Source: Mesostigma viride
Lineage: Eukaryota > Streptophyta > Mesostigmatophyceae > Mesostigmatales > Mesostigmataceae
Assembly (NCBI GenBank): GCA_009746045.1
Contig: RPFO01000667.1
Location: 2,588,317 to 2,652,316 of the forward strand
Direction: 5' to 3'
DNA length: 64,000 nt
Shown here: in pieces, positions 1-11,242 of the stretch
How the letters are laid out: every line of letters begins with the position of its first letter
Numbering within the stretch: the first letter of the stretch is position 1
Notes under the pieces: generated by a model
What the model was told of the DNA's origin: nothing
Database searches by the model: none
What the model saw: the letters and a program-made list of their open reading frames with translations, nothing else
Translations under genes and position numbers: made by a program

Positions 1-869
1 TGGCACACCTGTATGCCACACCGAATGCCAGCTTAGTGTCTAGGATGTCAAAGAATGACTTCCAAAACCCTGACAGCCAAAGGGGGTCCTGATCAGTGAT
101 GATCACTCTAGGCATGCCGTGCAGACGGTAGATCTCCTTCATAAACAAATCCACACACTGTGCAGCGGTGAGATGAGTATTGCAAGGAATCAGATGGCAC
201 ATCCTGGAAGCCTGTCCATGACCACAAGGATCCTGTCATTGCCACCATCTGACATGGGAGACCACAGATAAAATCCATAGTCACACTGATCCAAGGGCGC
301 AGGGGAATGGGCATAGCCATGGGAAAGATGGGCGTGGCTTGGTTCCTGACCTTATTTCTCTGGCAGGAGTCACAGGAATCCACATAGGCCTTAACATCCT
401 GATAAAGGCCAGGCCACCAAAACCTCTGCTGCACCTCATGAAGTAGCTTAGCATAACCAGGATGACACGCAGTCACATCGTCATGGAAACAATGTAACAC
501 TGTGGGAATGGCCATCTCAGGCACATACACTTTTCTAGTCACCGTGTGCTCTGCATCATGAGTGTGAACATACAGAACGCCCTCCCAGTATTCTACAGGT
601 CTATTGCCAAAGTTGCCCCTCTGGATAGCTGCAGTAGCCATGTCCTCCGTCTTGGTGAAGGCCTTGATGACGTCCAGCAGGGAAATATTTAAAGGATTAG
701 GCAACACCAGGTCCTTGTCAGGTCCCAGGGGCTGCATCTGCATCTCCTCTTCCTGCCCAGGGCTAGCCACCAACTGCTTGGATGAGACAGTAGTAGCTAT
801 AGGCCCTTTTGACCTTGCCATCACCTGAGAGGCCAACACCTTGGACCGGCCTACCAACACAGGGTCCAT
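1..869 (-). pseudogene. Ty3/gypsy integrase, partial
   Basis: The zinc-binding HHCC module is visible on the minus strand as H..H followed by CDSCQRNK, with the gypsy-typical FWWPGLYQDVKAYV between them. It is followed by the catalytic core start ISVTMDFICGLP, where the first catalytic Asp is expected. A frameshift near position 230 moves the second catalytic Asp (ITDQDPLW, around 90-115) into another frame. The gene is cut by the window edge before the catalytic Glu. This enzyme inserts the cDNA copy into the genome. Integrase identity is secure; function is unlikely as sequenced. Confidence 0.9.
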
Positions 870-1468
870 GACCCACTTCCTGGGCCTACCTCTGCTGCGC
901 CTAGCAGGGCTCCCTCACCTGGCTGCACTGTGGGAGTGGGCACCACACCTTCAGGACTTCTCCTAAGACTGTCAGACAGTGACTGGACACCCTCCTGGAC
1001 GCCTGTCAACTCTGGGACAGAGCCCTGGTCGATGAGCATCACGGGACCACCGTTATTCCCTACAGGTGGTGTCAACAGTTGAGAAACCTTCTGGTTGTTG
1101 GCCTGAGCTCTAGTCAAGGCTCCACACTCTACCACAGAAATCAGGGCAGCACAGATGTCCAAGTCCTCATGAAAACTTCCCATCAAATCCCTCCTCCTGG
1201 ACAGGGCGTCAGGCACCACATTCTGCGTACCAGGAATGTACCTCACAGAGAAAGGTCCAAACCCCCCCAGGAACTCCATCCATCCAGCCATCCTCTTACT
1301 CATCCGGGTCTGTTCCAACACATGTACCAAGGGCCTGTGGTCAGTCATCAGGGTAATAGACTCGTTGCCCTGCCCATCCTGGCGCTGCTGGCCACAGAAA
1401 ACTGAGCCCCCTTCAGTAGGTGTTCCCACTTGTGACAGGCCACCACCAATCCCAGCAGCTCTGCTCAT
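851..1468 (-). pseudogene. Ty3/gypsy RNase H C-terminal part and linker
   Basis: The minus-strand frame contains ITLMTDHRPLVHVLE and YIPGTQNVVPDALSRR. These are the late RNase H motifs (TDH and the final PDALSR box) of Ty3/gypsy elements. It overlaps the preceding RT/RNase H frame by about 55 bp in another phase, so a frameshift splits RNase H. The tail leads into the integrase zinc module. The role is degradation of the RNA template after minus-strand synthesis. Confidence 0.88.
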
Positions 1469-2207
1469 GAACAGGGTAGTTACGTTCTGCAGACGTCATA
1501 CTCCTGGACATGTATTCCACTGGTTGAGGGCCCTTACCATGATCTTGCATTAGTACTGCACCAATAGCACCCTGTGAGGCATCAGACCTAACCTGGTATG
1601 GCAAGTCTGGGTTGGGGCCCACCAACAAGGGAGCAGTGGTAAGCTTCTGCTTCAACACATCAAAAGCTTGCTGGCATGCTGCAGTCCACTCAAAGGGAAC
1701 ATCCTTCTTGAGCAGGGCTAACAGGGGACCAGAGATGGCCGCCATGTCAGGGATGAACCGTCGGTACCAGCCCACCAGGCCCAGAAAGGATCTGACATCC
1801 TGAGCTGACTTCAACACAGGCCACTCCAAAACAGCAGAGACCTTGCTGGCCTCAGGAGTCATACCTGCAGCGCTCAGCTGGTAGCCCAGAAACTTCACCT
1901 CTTGGCCCCACTCCACCTTGGACCTCTTCACCGACAGATGATACTGATGGATCACCTTAAGGACCTCCTCCACGTTCTCCAGGTGCTCCCTGAAGGTACG
2001 AGAGTGTACCAGAATGTCGTCCAGGTAGACGACCACACAAGTCCTGAAGACCACCCTGGTAGTGTCACACAAGTGGGCAATGTCCTTGAACCTGGGGTTG
2101 CGAAGGTCAGGTGAGATCTGGGGCAGGGCATTTCCAGTCAGGTGGCCAAAGATGGCATTGACAAACATCTGCATAGTGGCAGGACTGTTAGAGGCACCCA
2201 TGGGCAT
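1413..2207 (-). pseudogene. Ty3/gypsy reverse transcriptase C-terminal half and RNase H start
   Basis: The RT palm motif YLDD is present (VVVYLDDILVHS), preceded by the conserved PMGASNSPATMQ. Downstream come the FLGYQLSAAG and FLGLVGWYRRFIP motifs of the thumb/connection and the RNase H start YQVRSDASQGAIGAVL. The stretch between the PMGASNSP motif and YLDD is longer than in most gypsy RTs, with an extra segment around ISPDLRNPRFKDIAHLCD. A frameshift at about 2207 separates this half from the N-terminal half. Confidence 0.92.
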
Positions 2208-3316
2208 TACTGTCCACTGGAACTGTCCCCATGGGTAGAAAAGGCCGTCTTGGGGATGTCCTCAGTAGCCACCCTGATCTGCCAGAAAGCATGCCTGAGG
2301 TCAAACTTGGTAAAGAAGGCAGCTCCTGCAGTCCTCTCCAGCAACTCATCAATTCTGGGCAGAGGGTACCTGGACTTGACAGTCACCTTGTTCAGTCCCC
2401 TCAGGTCAATGCACAACCTCCACCCCCCATCATGCTTGGGTACAAGCAAACACCCAGAACTGAAAGGACTGTTAGCTGGGAGGATCAGACCAGCCTCCAA
2501 CAGGCCAATAAGTATGGTCTTCAGCTCTGCCATCTCTGCAGGGCCCATCCTGTACATAGGCACAAAAGGAGGACGAGCACCCTCTACCAACTTGATGACA
2601 TGTGTGATGGGTCCCTCAGGAGGATACTGGGGCATCTTGTCCTCAAAGATGGCTCCATACCTGTCCAACAAGGCATCATGCTGCTGTTGTTGCTCAGTGG
2701 TGACAGTAGAACTGACAGCATTGACAGAATGACCACTAGCAGACTCAGGTTCATTAGGCACCAAATGCAGGAAAAAGATGTGTTCCACTGGATAGGTGGC
2801 CAAATAAGACAGAGTATGCTTGGCAGACCACACATGCTTCAGTAGGGCAGCCCGTTTCTCCTCCAAAGTCGGCTCTTGATCCACCCCTTTCGCACCTGCT
2901 TCCCCTCCCTTGCCATCATTGACAGCTGTCTGTGTGGAACAGCACTCAGTGGCTGTTCTTCTCCCCCCTGGCAACACACAGGTAGCATCCCACACTGTCC
3001 CATCCTTGAACTGGACCACCCTGTCAGGCCAAGAAATAGCAGGATTGGTGTCAGACAACCATGGGATCCCCAAAATCACATCTGCTGCCGTGAGGGGAAT
3101 GACATCTGCTGTCACTTCCAAAGTCTGGGATGAACAAACTTGGAAGATGAGCTGCACATAGCCAGGTGAGCAGCTTCTCCTGCCATCAGAATACTGCACC
3201 ATGACAGGTGTGGGGTGGGCCAACACAGGCAACTTCAACTCCTGCACCAAGGATGCAGCAATATAATTACTGCCAGCACCAGAATCAATCATAAACAAGC
3301 AAGCTGGCTGAGCCAA
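2207..3316 (-). pseudogene. Ty3/gypsy aspartic protease and N-terminal half of reverse transcriptase
   Basis: The protease active site DSGAGSNYI lies near the start of the frame and its C-terminal motif DVILGIPWL about 70 residues later. A linker of about 120 residues leads to RT fingers and palm: GCLLVPKHDGGWRLCIDLRGLN, RYPLPRIDELLE, and the first catalytic Asp in FTKFDLRHAFWQIRV. The start shown is a frame opening rather than a demonstrated initiation codon; the protein is probably made as part of a gag-pol product. The frame ends in a frameshift just before the PMGASNSP motif. Confidence 0.92.
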
Positions 3317-3495
3317 GGGACTGGCACGTTGAGGAGCCTAGCCTGAAACTTGAGTAAGTGACCTGGTACAGGAGGACCCACAGGGACAGCAGGGTCAGAA
3401 GCACCCACAGTGTTCACTGGCCTAACGTCAACAGCAGGCAGGTCAGACCTGGCCATGACAGAAGGATGACCTGGGGACCCAACTAGTTTTTTGAC

Positions 3496-5226
3496 TCAGG
3501 TGGGTCTGGGATGCTCCACTGCCCGATGGTGGAAGCTGCTCAGGTGGTGCTGGAGGCTCATCCTCGTCCCCCCATCCTCCTCATCTGCCAGCAGCTGCAT
3601 GAGAGCGTTCACCATCCTACGCTTATCCTGTCTGCTGAAGGGCCGAGCGCGGGACTGGAACCTCCCAGAGGGCTGGAAGTTGGGCTGGAACCCTGGCTGC
3701 ATCCGGTGATCGCCAGCAGGAACGCCAGGAGGAAGGTGGGTGGCCTGGGAGATGGCAGGGCGCCAAAAGGTCCTCTCGTGGCAGGGGGAAACTGGTCCCG
3801 TCTAGGGCAGTCCCGTGCAAAGTGACCTGGCTGGTTGCAGATAAAACAGTTACCCTGGGTGGGATCCAAGGCATTGAGCTCCCCCAGGAGGTCATCCAGC
3901 TGGTTCAGGGACTTCTTGATGGGTGGCACTGGCGTGGCCACAGGCTCCCACTTGACAGAAAAAGCAGGCACACGACAAGGGTGAGCACATAAGACAACAC
4001 CTTGTCCCATTGCCAGTCCACGTAGTCGAACTGGGAGAAGTGCTTGTCCACATCCAGTCGCACGTGTGGAGCCATGCCATGCAGTAGTCTGTGAAGCGCC
4101 TCTGCGTCAGAGCATTGGGGAATCTTGGCTCTAAGGTTGGTGAATTGCTCCACGAACTGTGGCAGCGTCAAACCAGCCTGCGTACAGTTAGCCAGTGCGT
4201 CCCGATCCATGCGAAGCTGATCCTGGGGTAACAGAAACCGGCGAAAGCCCAATAGGAGAGAGGGGAGGTCGGTACACGCACGTCCAGCCACAGAACGCAA
4301 AAACTCATCAAAACGGTCGCTGGCACTGTCGCTCATCCGCTGCCTAACCATTCTCTTCTGGATGTCCATCGTGAGACGTTCCTCTGCCTTGGGCCCGTAG
4401 TTGGCGAAGTGGATAGCGAAGACATCCTGAAACTTGGTGGAGAAATGGTCGAAGCTGCGATGGGTAAGGTTGGTCAGCGATAGCTTGTCTACCGACTCCA
4501 CCTTGGGAAAAGGAACAGTACGAGGATACAAAGACGTGAGCTCCATCACTGGGGCGTGTGGTGCATTCTGACTCTCCGGCAATGTCGCAGCCACCGAGAG
4601 CCGTGGAGGCTCATGCCCCTGTGCATCTGTCCCTTCATCAACAAAAGGAGCGTCAACCGCATATACCCTTCGTATACCCAGTGTTGGAGACGGTTGATCC
4701 ACGAAAACAGACTCTCCATCGCCCGCCTGCCCTTGCGACTCAAGTTGCTGCACACGCGCAATAGTCCTACCCACACTCTTCTCCAGCGCTTCCGCCACAC
4801 TTCTAGCTCTCGCAGCTTCCTCACGTTCATGTTGTAATCGAATTTTCTCCGCTGTCAGCTCGTCAGCCGCTAGCCGAGTGCCGTCTCGCCCCGGCACCGT
4901 GTTGTAGCCAAAACGAATAGCCGAACCGTATTCGGGTGCTGGCGAACGCGTGTCCCCACGTTGGAGAACCGTGGTCCACCTCTACCAATGCCACGCAGGG
5001 AGGGCTCGCCTGGTTGCACACCGAGGGGCAAGATGGAGAACTTTGGGCCGACCGACAGCGAATATCTGCGGGAAGCAGACATTAAGGTGGTATCTCCAAA
5101 TAGTTGACGTCTGGGAGTAGATGATGAAACCCTTTCATCACCGGTCGTCCGTTGAGCTGCTAAAGATGTGGTTGCATCTTCAACTCTCTTACTTGATAAC
5201 GGTGGTTGTGTCTCCGGGTTACTCAT
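3496..5226 (-). pseudogene. Ty3/gypsy gag, frameshifted
   Basis: Three overlapping minus-strand frames together form one gag. The N-terminus starts at the ATG at 5226 (MSNPETQPPL). A middle section (3905-4897) has a charged coiled-coil-like stretch followed by a helical capsid-like region. A C-terminal section has the zinc knuckle CFICNQPGHFARDC (C-x2-C-x4-H-x4-C), which binds element RNA. Frameshifts lie near 4890 and 3960 and again after the knuckle. The product would form the virus-like particle. Confidence 0.85.
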
Positions 5227-5430
5227 CACTCCATGGGTCGCGCATGCCGGACTGGGGAACGTTAGAGACTTGTGCTCAAGGCAGTTCTCAGAGCAAGACT
5301 GTCACATAAGGATGAGTCACACTCTAAAACTGTCCGAACACACAGCATAACGTACCCTCTCTGGGTCTGGCAAGAATTCCATTGTTAATCGTGAACTAAT
5401 ACTGTCAAGACAACCAACACCTAGGTAGAA

Positions 5431-5443
5431 ACCTCCGATACCA
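5431..5443 (-). promoter_or_regulatory. Primer binding site, initiator-tRNA-Met-like
   Basis: On the minus strand TGGTATCGGAGGT begins one base after the 5' LTR. It resembles the plant tRNA-iMet primer site TGGTATCAGAGC with two changes. The same variant is used by the LTR element at 56854-63547, which supports it as the primer site used in this genome. Confidence 0.8.
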
Positions 5444-5444
5444 A

Positions 5445-6134
5445 TGTAACGACTAAAAATGTTGTGTTTGCAACAGCCTCAGTTCAACATTGATGTGAAA
5501 AGATCTTTATACCTGGGTTGGAGTCGCGACAGATAACTTCACGTCCAGAGAAGCAATGAAGATGGATCTTCAACAGTTAAGGGAATGAGTCCCCACCCTT
5601 GTTAGACACAACAGACAAGTTATATCCAAGTCGACTATCTGTTGAAGTTATAGTTGACTTTTGGCAAGGGTTGTTTGATTGATGAAACAAGGAAACCCTT
5701 GAATTACACCATAGCTTTAGCTTCTTACACGCACACATGCACAGCCGCCACAAACAGGATAAAAGTCATCGTGCACGCAGATCGGCTCAACCCTAACCCG
5801 GAAGGACCAATCAAAAGTGAGGATCACTCAAGATAAGATCTTAGCTCCGAATCCTCACACAACACAAAGCCAGCACATACGAAATCTCCATGACCTGGAA
5901 CCAATCCACCAGGTACAACGGTATTAGAGAATCTATGACTGACTGAACAAAACCATGCAAAGTACCCTACGTGGATCAGGCCACGACCAATGAGGGTAGA
6001 ACAATAATTCGCAGATCTCAGCAGGCCCAATATCCTCAGACGTCGAAGCCTCCTAACTTCCAAATAATTGTCCTAAAGAACTCATAATAAGATCAACAGT
6101 AGGAAAACTTTGGATGTAACATTTGGTTGTTACA
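5445..6134 (-). repeat. 5' LTR of the Ty3/gypsy element
   Basis: It is bounded by TGTAACGAC and GTTGTTACA, the inverted TG...CA ends expected of an LTR, with the primer site just inside. Length is 690 bp. Only this copy is in the window, so target duplication and LTR identity cannot be checked. No convincing gene lies in it. Confidence 0.8.
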
Positions 6135-6588
6135 ACGGCCGGCCTCACCGCCCAGGCAGTGAAGGACATTGCCGCCAAGCCAGCCCCTGCTGGCCTGGCC
6201 GGCGATGCTCCTCCCATCACGACCTGGGCAGACATGCTTAAGCAACATACCACCTGAGTCCACCACCTCCGCCGTCGCAGCCCAGCTCCAACGGCAGACG
6301 CTTGACCTCCGCGAGGAGGCCGAGCTCGCCAAGCGCAGCCTCAACGTCATCGTCAAGAACTTCGACATGGAGGAAGGTGAGAATTCCGAGAAGCTTGCAC
6401 GTGCGTTTGAGAGCAAAACCCTTGCACGCATGGGCCTCCTTGGTGAGATTAAGCTGACCGCCCAGCGCCTCCCCCGCGCGCAGGGTAAGGCCGGGGCGCC
6501 TCCGCTTCTTCTCATCTTTGAGAGCCCAGCGGACAAGATTTCGTTCCTCAGACGCCGCAAGCGGCTCGAGAAGACTCACTTCACCATT
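6135..6588 (+). pseudogene. L1 ORF1-like RNA-binding protein, middle part (interrupted gene)
   Basis: The reading frame starts at the gypsy LTR edge, changes phase near 6250, and runs to the junction with the 24.9-kb element. It contains a coiled-coil-like stretch (QTLDLREEAELAKRSLNVIV), then a segment ending SPADKISFLRRRKRLEKTHFTI. The last part matches the L1 ORF1p/Transposase_22 type C-terminal fold, and the rest of the domain resumes at 31517. Two later insertions flank it: gypsy on the left and the giant TIR element on the right. It may be the ORF1 of an old LINE; no ORF2 follows it here. Confidence 0.65.
6579..6588. repeat. 10-bp target site duplication, left copy
   Basis: CTTCACCATT lies directly before the TIR start and again at 31517-31526 directly after the TIR end. 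It falls inside the L1 ORF1-like frame, and one copy suffices to rejoin the frame. Confidence 0.88.
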
Positions 6589-6627
6589 GAGTTTTTGTAA
6601 ACATCAGACACTGATTTCTTCAGACGA

Positions 6628-6712
6628 TGCGCAAGGCTGGGATGCGCAAGGCTGGGAATGCGCAAGGCTGGGCGCGGCGCAGCGTGCGCAAGGCTGGCGT
6701 GCGCAAGGCTGG
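6628..6712 (+). repeat. Subterminal minisatellite in left TIR
   Basis: Five copies of TGCGCAAGGCTGG spaced about 15-25 bp lie 40-125 bp from the element end. Clusters like this near transposon ends often bind the transposase. That role here is inferred. Confidence 0.8.
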
Positions 6713-8529
6713 GGAGTGCGCGGGCGTAACAACGTTAAGGCAGGCCAGGCGCAGGCACGTAAAAACACGGGCGACGGGCCATGGGCCACGGGCCACGCGT
6801 CGGCCGTCGGCCCAGCCATTCCTGCATTTTAGGAACGTTGCCGGGCACAAAATTCAAATTCTGGTGCGGCATGGCCGCGGCAGCTACCTGGCCCGGGCTG
6901 GCCGACGTTGGCATGGACGACTGTCAAGAAAGAGTTCATCTCGCTTGGGTAAGCTGCGGTTGTTTCGTCTGGGCGCTCTTCCCATTTTATTGCTAACGGG
7001 TCGATTTACTTACCCAACGTTTCCATCCAGGGCAGAAATGCCAGCGACTTTTCAGTCGGCCACTTCCATTTTTTACCCACTTCGAGTCGTAACGTCATCC
7101 AAGGAATACTTTACCCTCTGTATTCCGGCCTGTCTCCTTCTATTTCGCAGGAACCCTTCGCTTCTGGTTGGCGTTCCTGCACTGCAGGCAGGCTGCAGTC
7201 TCTACCGCTGCATTTTTTTGTAAGTACTTCGGTTGGGAAGTTCGTCTAACGTTTTTCCATCGACTGTCCTGCTTCCAAGCCAGGCCGCGTCTCTACACTG
7301 TGTTTCCGTCAGCAACGGGATGGAGGTCCGGTTTTTCATGATCGGCAACCGTTTTGGTCACGTCATTTTCAGCAACACGCAACTGCCTCTGCCTTACACG
7401 CTGCGCTTTGTCGTCCTTCCGTCGGTTCGGGAAAGCTTCTTACGTCTTTCCATTACATCATTACCGTCCAGGTAGTTTCTTACCATTTGCTTTCGGTCGG
7501 CAACGGGTCGGGAGCATATACAGTGGGTCATTATCCGCAATGCAGCTTCCCCCCTGTTTTCCCCACAGGCTCTCCCTGTATTTCCTTGGGGAACATCTTT
7601 GGATTAGCTCCCGTGCATCAAACGTGCATCAAGAACACATTTTTTAGGGAGACTTTGGCTGTTCGTGGGATGGGAAGCACTACTGTGCCCATGTTTTCCA
7701 CTGCCTGATCTTGACTGCATACCCCACGCACCTGTCACCCACCTGACTTTTGCTAGTAGTTGCTGGATTTTTTCTTATAGCAGGTGCTGCGTGCTGGTGA
7801 TTGACATTACGGTCGCCATTGCTTGCCAGTAATTCAAAGTTGCTTGAAATGGTCAGCATCACGGCCAAGTCTACGTTCAGATCCTGCTTGGAATTTGTGG
7901 CGGGCGTTTTCTGTATTGGATGAACGCCAGTTTTTGTGACAGTGTGATTGTGTATAGGAACAAGTTTGAAGCAACAGCACACGTAGCATATTCATACTCA
8001 TATACATGCGCTTAATGTGAACGATGTAGCCTAGGGCGAAGAGCGTTGGTTTACACGACGACGTATTCAAAGTATAACTTCTGTAAACAAGTATCCATCT
8101 GCGTGTTTTAATTCATTTTGGCAGCCATGCATGTGCACAAGAGTACCAATTAATTATTCCTGCACTAGGGGTCGATGTATTTAGCATTCACTTTGGCATT
8201 TACTGCGGCAATGCCATTACTCCGTGGCTCCCCAATGGGACATGTACTGTGTCTTGTTGTGTTGACAGCGTGTAATAAGTGTTGCAACGAACTAGGCAAG
8301 GGCTAATGGACTAAACTGTGAGGGGCAGCACATTGATTGCCGCATTGAAGCCAAGAATCATTTAGCACTCGCAGTTAGGTATCGCCATGATGCAGAGAAA
8401 TTGTTGTGGCCTGACCACTTGAGGCAGTGAGACAAGGTTGGATGCCCTCCCAATCCATGTATAGGGGTTTAAGGTTGTTTTATTGCCACCCATGTAACGC
8501 AATATACGTGTGCTTGATGAGTGGACATT

Positions 8530-8697
8530 GGATGGATGGATGGATGGATGGATGGATGGATGGATGGATGGATGGATGGATGGATGGATGGATGGATGGA
8601 TGGATGGATGGATGGATGGATGGATGGATGGATGGATGGATGGATGGATGGATGGATGGATGGATGGATGGATGGATGGATGGATGGATGGATGGAT
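8530..8697 (+). repeat. (GGAT)n microsatellite
   Basis: About 40 uninterrupted copies of GGAT. It is the left part of the compound microsatellite of the TIR and is the insertion site of the tyrosine-recombinase retrotransposon that begins at 8692. The long WMDG and IHPS reading frames across it are translated repeat, not genes. Confidence 0.97.
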
Positions 8698-8904
8698 TTG
8701 GTGAGCTATGCTCATTTTATCTATGACTAACCTGCTGAGCGGAGAATGCAACGCCGTATAGCACCAAAAGAAAAAATAATTTTAGAAAAAATATTTTTTG
8801 TGCTGGCACCCGTACCCCAGCCACCCAGGTAGGGGTTGGCTGGAGAGGTGGTTGCTATAAAGGGTGGGCTTCCATTCTAGGGAAGCAGGTTGTTTCTTTT
8901 GCCT
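8692..8904 (+). repeat. Split direct repeat A1
   Basis: 213 bp starting ATGGATTTGGTGAGC and ending TTTCTTTTGCCT, repeated as A2 at 14572-14784 with no difference that I noticed. A TATA-like GCTATAAAGG at about 8855 suggests the promoter lies here, upstream of gag. Confidence 0.93.
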
Positions 8905-8971
8905 GAGAACCTCACGTGACCACATCACAAAAACAAAACGCAAGATAACACATCAAGCAGTATAACCCACC

Positions 8972-10073
8972 ATGACCACAGTGACAGCCCCAGACCGGAA
9001 TTTCCTAGCGAAACTCAAGCAGGCAGCCAAGGAGGGATGCACCCCAAAGGAGGCCGCCACTGCGGTCCAGAAGATCCTAGGGGAGGGGAACTGGCTAGAG
9101 CGGATCCAGAAGCTCACTCCGGGGCGTGCCAAGAACGTCATGGACGTACTGGAGGAAAGGGGGTTTGTCAGCGACTGGGATGGGGAGGAGGCCCTGGCCG
9201 ATGTGCTAGCAGCGCAACCGGGGGAGGCTATTGCGGAGCCGGACCCACCAGTGTCAGCAGGTGCGGTGGGAACGGGGGGTGTTCCCCTTCGGCAGGTGGA
9301 AGCGGAGGGCGGGGCATGGTGGAGCGGGCGCTGGGGAGGACGATGGCGCTCCTGGGGCGATCGACCAGGCTGTGGCGGACCTGGACCGAAACCTAGGTCG
9401 GCTGCTGGGGACCGAGACGGGCTATGCAACGCCAGCTGGAGGGCTTCCATCCCGGCCGGGCAACGCCCGCACTGGCGGAGATATTGGCGACCTGATATCG
9501 GCCATGTCGAAGCTGCTGGACCAGGCAAAGACTCCAGCAGCTGCAAGCCCAGCCGCAGCGACGACTGCTGGCAGGCTGGCGCGCACGAAGGGGGTGGCGC
9601 TGAGTGGGCATGCAGTGCCGGTGCTGGTGAGCAACATGCTGGAGGCGGTGCTGCCGGGAATGCTGGACTACGCGGAGAGCGTGGGGGGGAAGTCCATCCG
9701 TGCATCGTTAATGCTGACGATGCACGGCAGCTCAGCCAGCGGGGAGAGGCGGATGCTGCTCCTGCAGATGGCAGGAATTCTGGACACGATGGTGACAGAA
9801 TTTGGCTACTGGGCCACGCCACGCTCCGAAGTAATTCTGGAGCTGGCAGCAGCCGAGTACCTGGCAAAGCTGATCACGGCATGCCAGCTGGTGGATGTGG
9901 GGTCGACGGGGTGGAAGGGGACGCCGTCGGCAATGCTGCCATTCCAGGAGGGTGGAGCAATGCTGGCGTCTCCGGCGGTGCGGGCGGCGATGAGCATGGG
10001 GAAGCTGCAGCACAAGCTGGAGCAGGGTCCCGGCAAGAAGGGGCAGGGCGGCCCGTCCAACAACAACAAGTGA
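8972..10073 (+). CDS. Gag-like protein of the YR retrotransposon
   Basis: Translation starts at ATG 8972 (MTTVTAPDRNFLAKLKQAAK), the first ATG after A1 with an A at -3. The first about 110 residues read in one frame; the rest (AIDQAVADLDRNLGRLLG onward to GPGKKGQGGPSNNNK) reads in another, so there is a frameshift within the GC-rich 9240-9370 stretch. No zinc knuckle is visible. A basic, Gly/Asn-rich C-terminus could bind nucleic acid. Position and size fit the gag-like ORF1 of PAT/Kangaroo elements. The assignment rests on position; I see no diagnostic motif. Confidence 0.65.
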
Positions 10074-10832
10074 GGGAGCGGTGCCTTCTTCCCTACTCTT
10101 CCAGCACCCTGCCACCTCGTGACTGGTGGCAGCAGGTACGCTCAGGCCGTAGGCGCGATAGGATGAGTCGGGCTTTTAATGCTCGCACACTAGCCTGTCA
10201 GACGGTTAGGGCGTTAAACTGGATGGGGGGGGGGGCGAGACCCGCCTGCTGTAGATTTCAGCCGTGTGCCCGGGCCTCTGCAGCAGGCGGCCCTAGATGG
10301 GTCGATGATGCTTGCAGGTCCTTTGTCCGCCGGAACGGTGGTTCCGTAGCGGCAATGGCAGGATCTGTAGTGGATGGGGGTGAATATGCTGAAGGAGCCC
10401 CTTACGAACCGTTAGTGGCCGCACGCTTGGCTTTGCCTGCGGCCGGGGAAGGTGGCCAAGTGGATGTGCTGACTTACTACTCACCCCCTCTTGGGGAGCA
10501 ATTTTGAATGATGAGAGTAGGATGGTACGGACGCTGAGCCGCAGCGGAGCGGATTTGCAGAAGTCGATGCGGATCTCGCGGGGGTGTAGCATGGAGGAGT
10601 TCGCGCGGGTTTGCACGGTGTGTGTGGGAGGGGGATTTGGGGGTGGATTTTTTTAGGAGGAGCCGCCTATGGTGAACGGTACTTTTGGGGTCGGAAAGCC
10701 CGACGGCCGTATACGGCTGATTGTGGACAACCGGCGTGGCAACATGCCACTACCAGATCCTTGCCCGCTTTTTTACCACACCTTGGCGTGATTTGCGATT
10801 TGCCCACGCGCGCTGGGGAGGATGTTTTGGGG
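9983..10832 (+). repeat. Contig-end copy of the gag/RT junction, left of the N gap
   Basis: This 850-bp stretch (end of gag, spacer, start of RT) is repeated almost base for base at 10957-11810. The two differ only by a few small insertions and deletions. The simplest reading is two overlapping contig ends that were not merged, not a biological duplication. Confidence 0.85.
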
Positions 10833-10956
10833 NNNNNNNNNNNNNNNNNNNNNNNNNNNNNNNNNNNNNNNNNNNNNNNNNNNNNNNNNNNNNNNNNNNN
10901 NNNNNNNNNNNNNNNNNNNNNNNNNNNNNNNNNNNNNNNNNNNNNNNNNNNNNNNN
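10833..10956. other. Assembly gap of 124 N
   Basis: Run of unknown bases between two copies of the same 850-bp sequence. The gap is probably spurious and the true distance negative (an overlap). Confidence 0.97.
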
Positions 10957-11242
10957 GGCGGCGATGAGCATGGGGAAGCTGCAGCACAAGCTGGAGCAGG
11001 GTCCCGGCAAGAAGGGGCAGGGCGGCCCGTCCAACAACAACAAGTGAGGGAGCGGTGCCTTCTTCCACTACCTCTTCCAGCACCCCTGCCACCTCGTGAC
11101 TGGTGGCAGCAGGTACGCTCAGGCCGTAGGCGCGATAGGATGAGTCGGGCTTTTAATGCTCGCACACTAGCCTGTCAGACGGTTAGGGCGTTAAACTGGA
11201 TGGGGGGGGGGGCGAGACCCGCCTGCTGTAGATTCAGCCCGT

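Larger units (their letters stand above)
1..6134 (-). mobile_element. Ty3/gypsy LTR retrotransposon, 3' part outside window
   Basis: Read on the minus strand, the element runs 5' LTR (5445-6134), primer binding site, gag, protease, reverse transcriptase, RNase H and integrase, the usual Ty3/gypsy order with integrase last. The window starts inside the integrase core, so the C-terminus, polypurine tract and 3' LTR lie beyond the left edge. The 5' LTR abuts an L1 ORF1-like coding sequence at 6135, so the element interrupted that gene. Several single-base frameshifts break the ORFs. Confidence 0.93.

Noticed and set aside
604-828. Plus-strand frames across 600-5350
   Set aside because: They are shadows of the minus-strand gypsy gag-pol coding sequence.
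6627-7223. 198-codon frame conserved in both TIRs (also 30882-31478)
   Set aside because: Its N-terminus is the translated minisatellite and the rest has no recognised domain. Conservation follows from TIR identity.
8427-8751. Long frames of WMDG and IHPS repeats here and at 14662-15651 and 29189-29747
   Set aside because: They are translations of TGGA and TGCATGGA microsatellites; repeats without stops are open in several frames on both strands.
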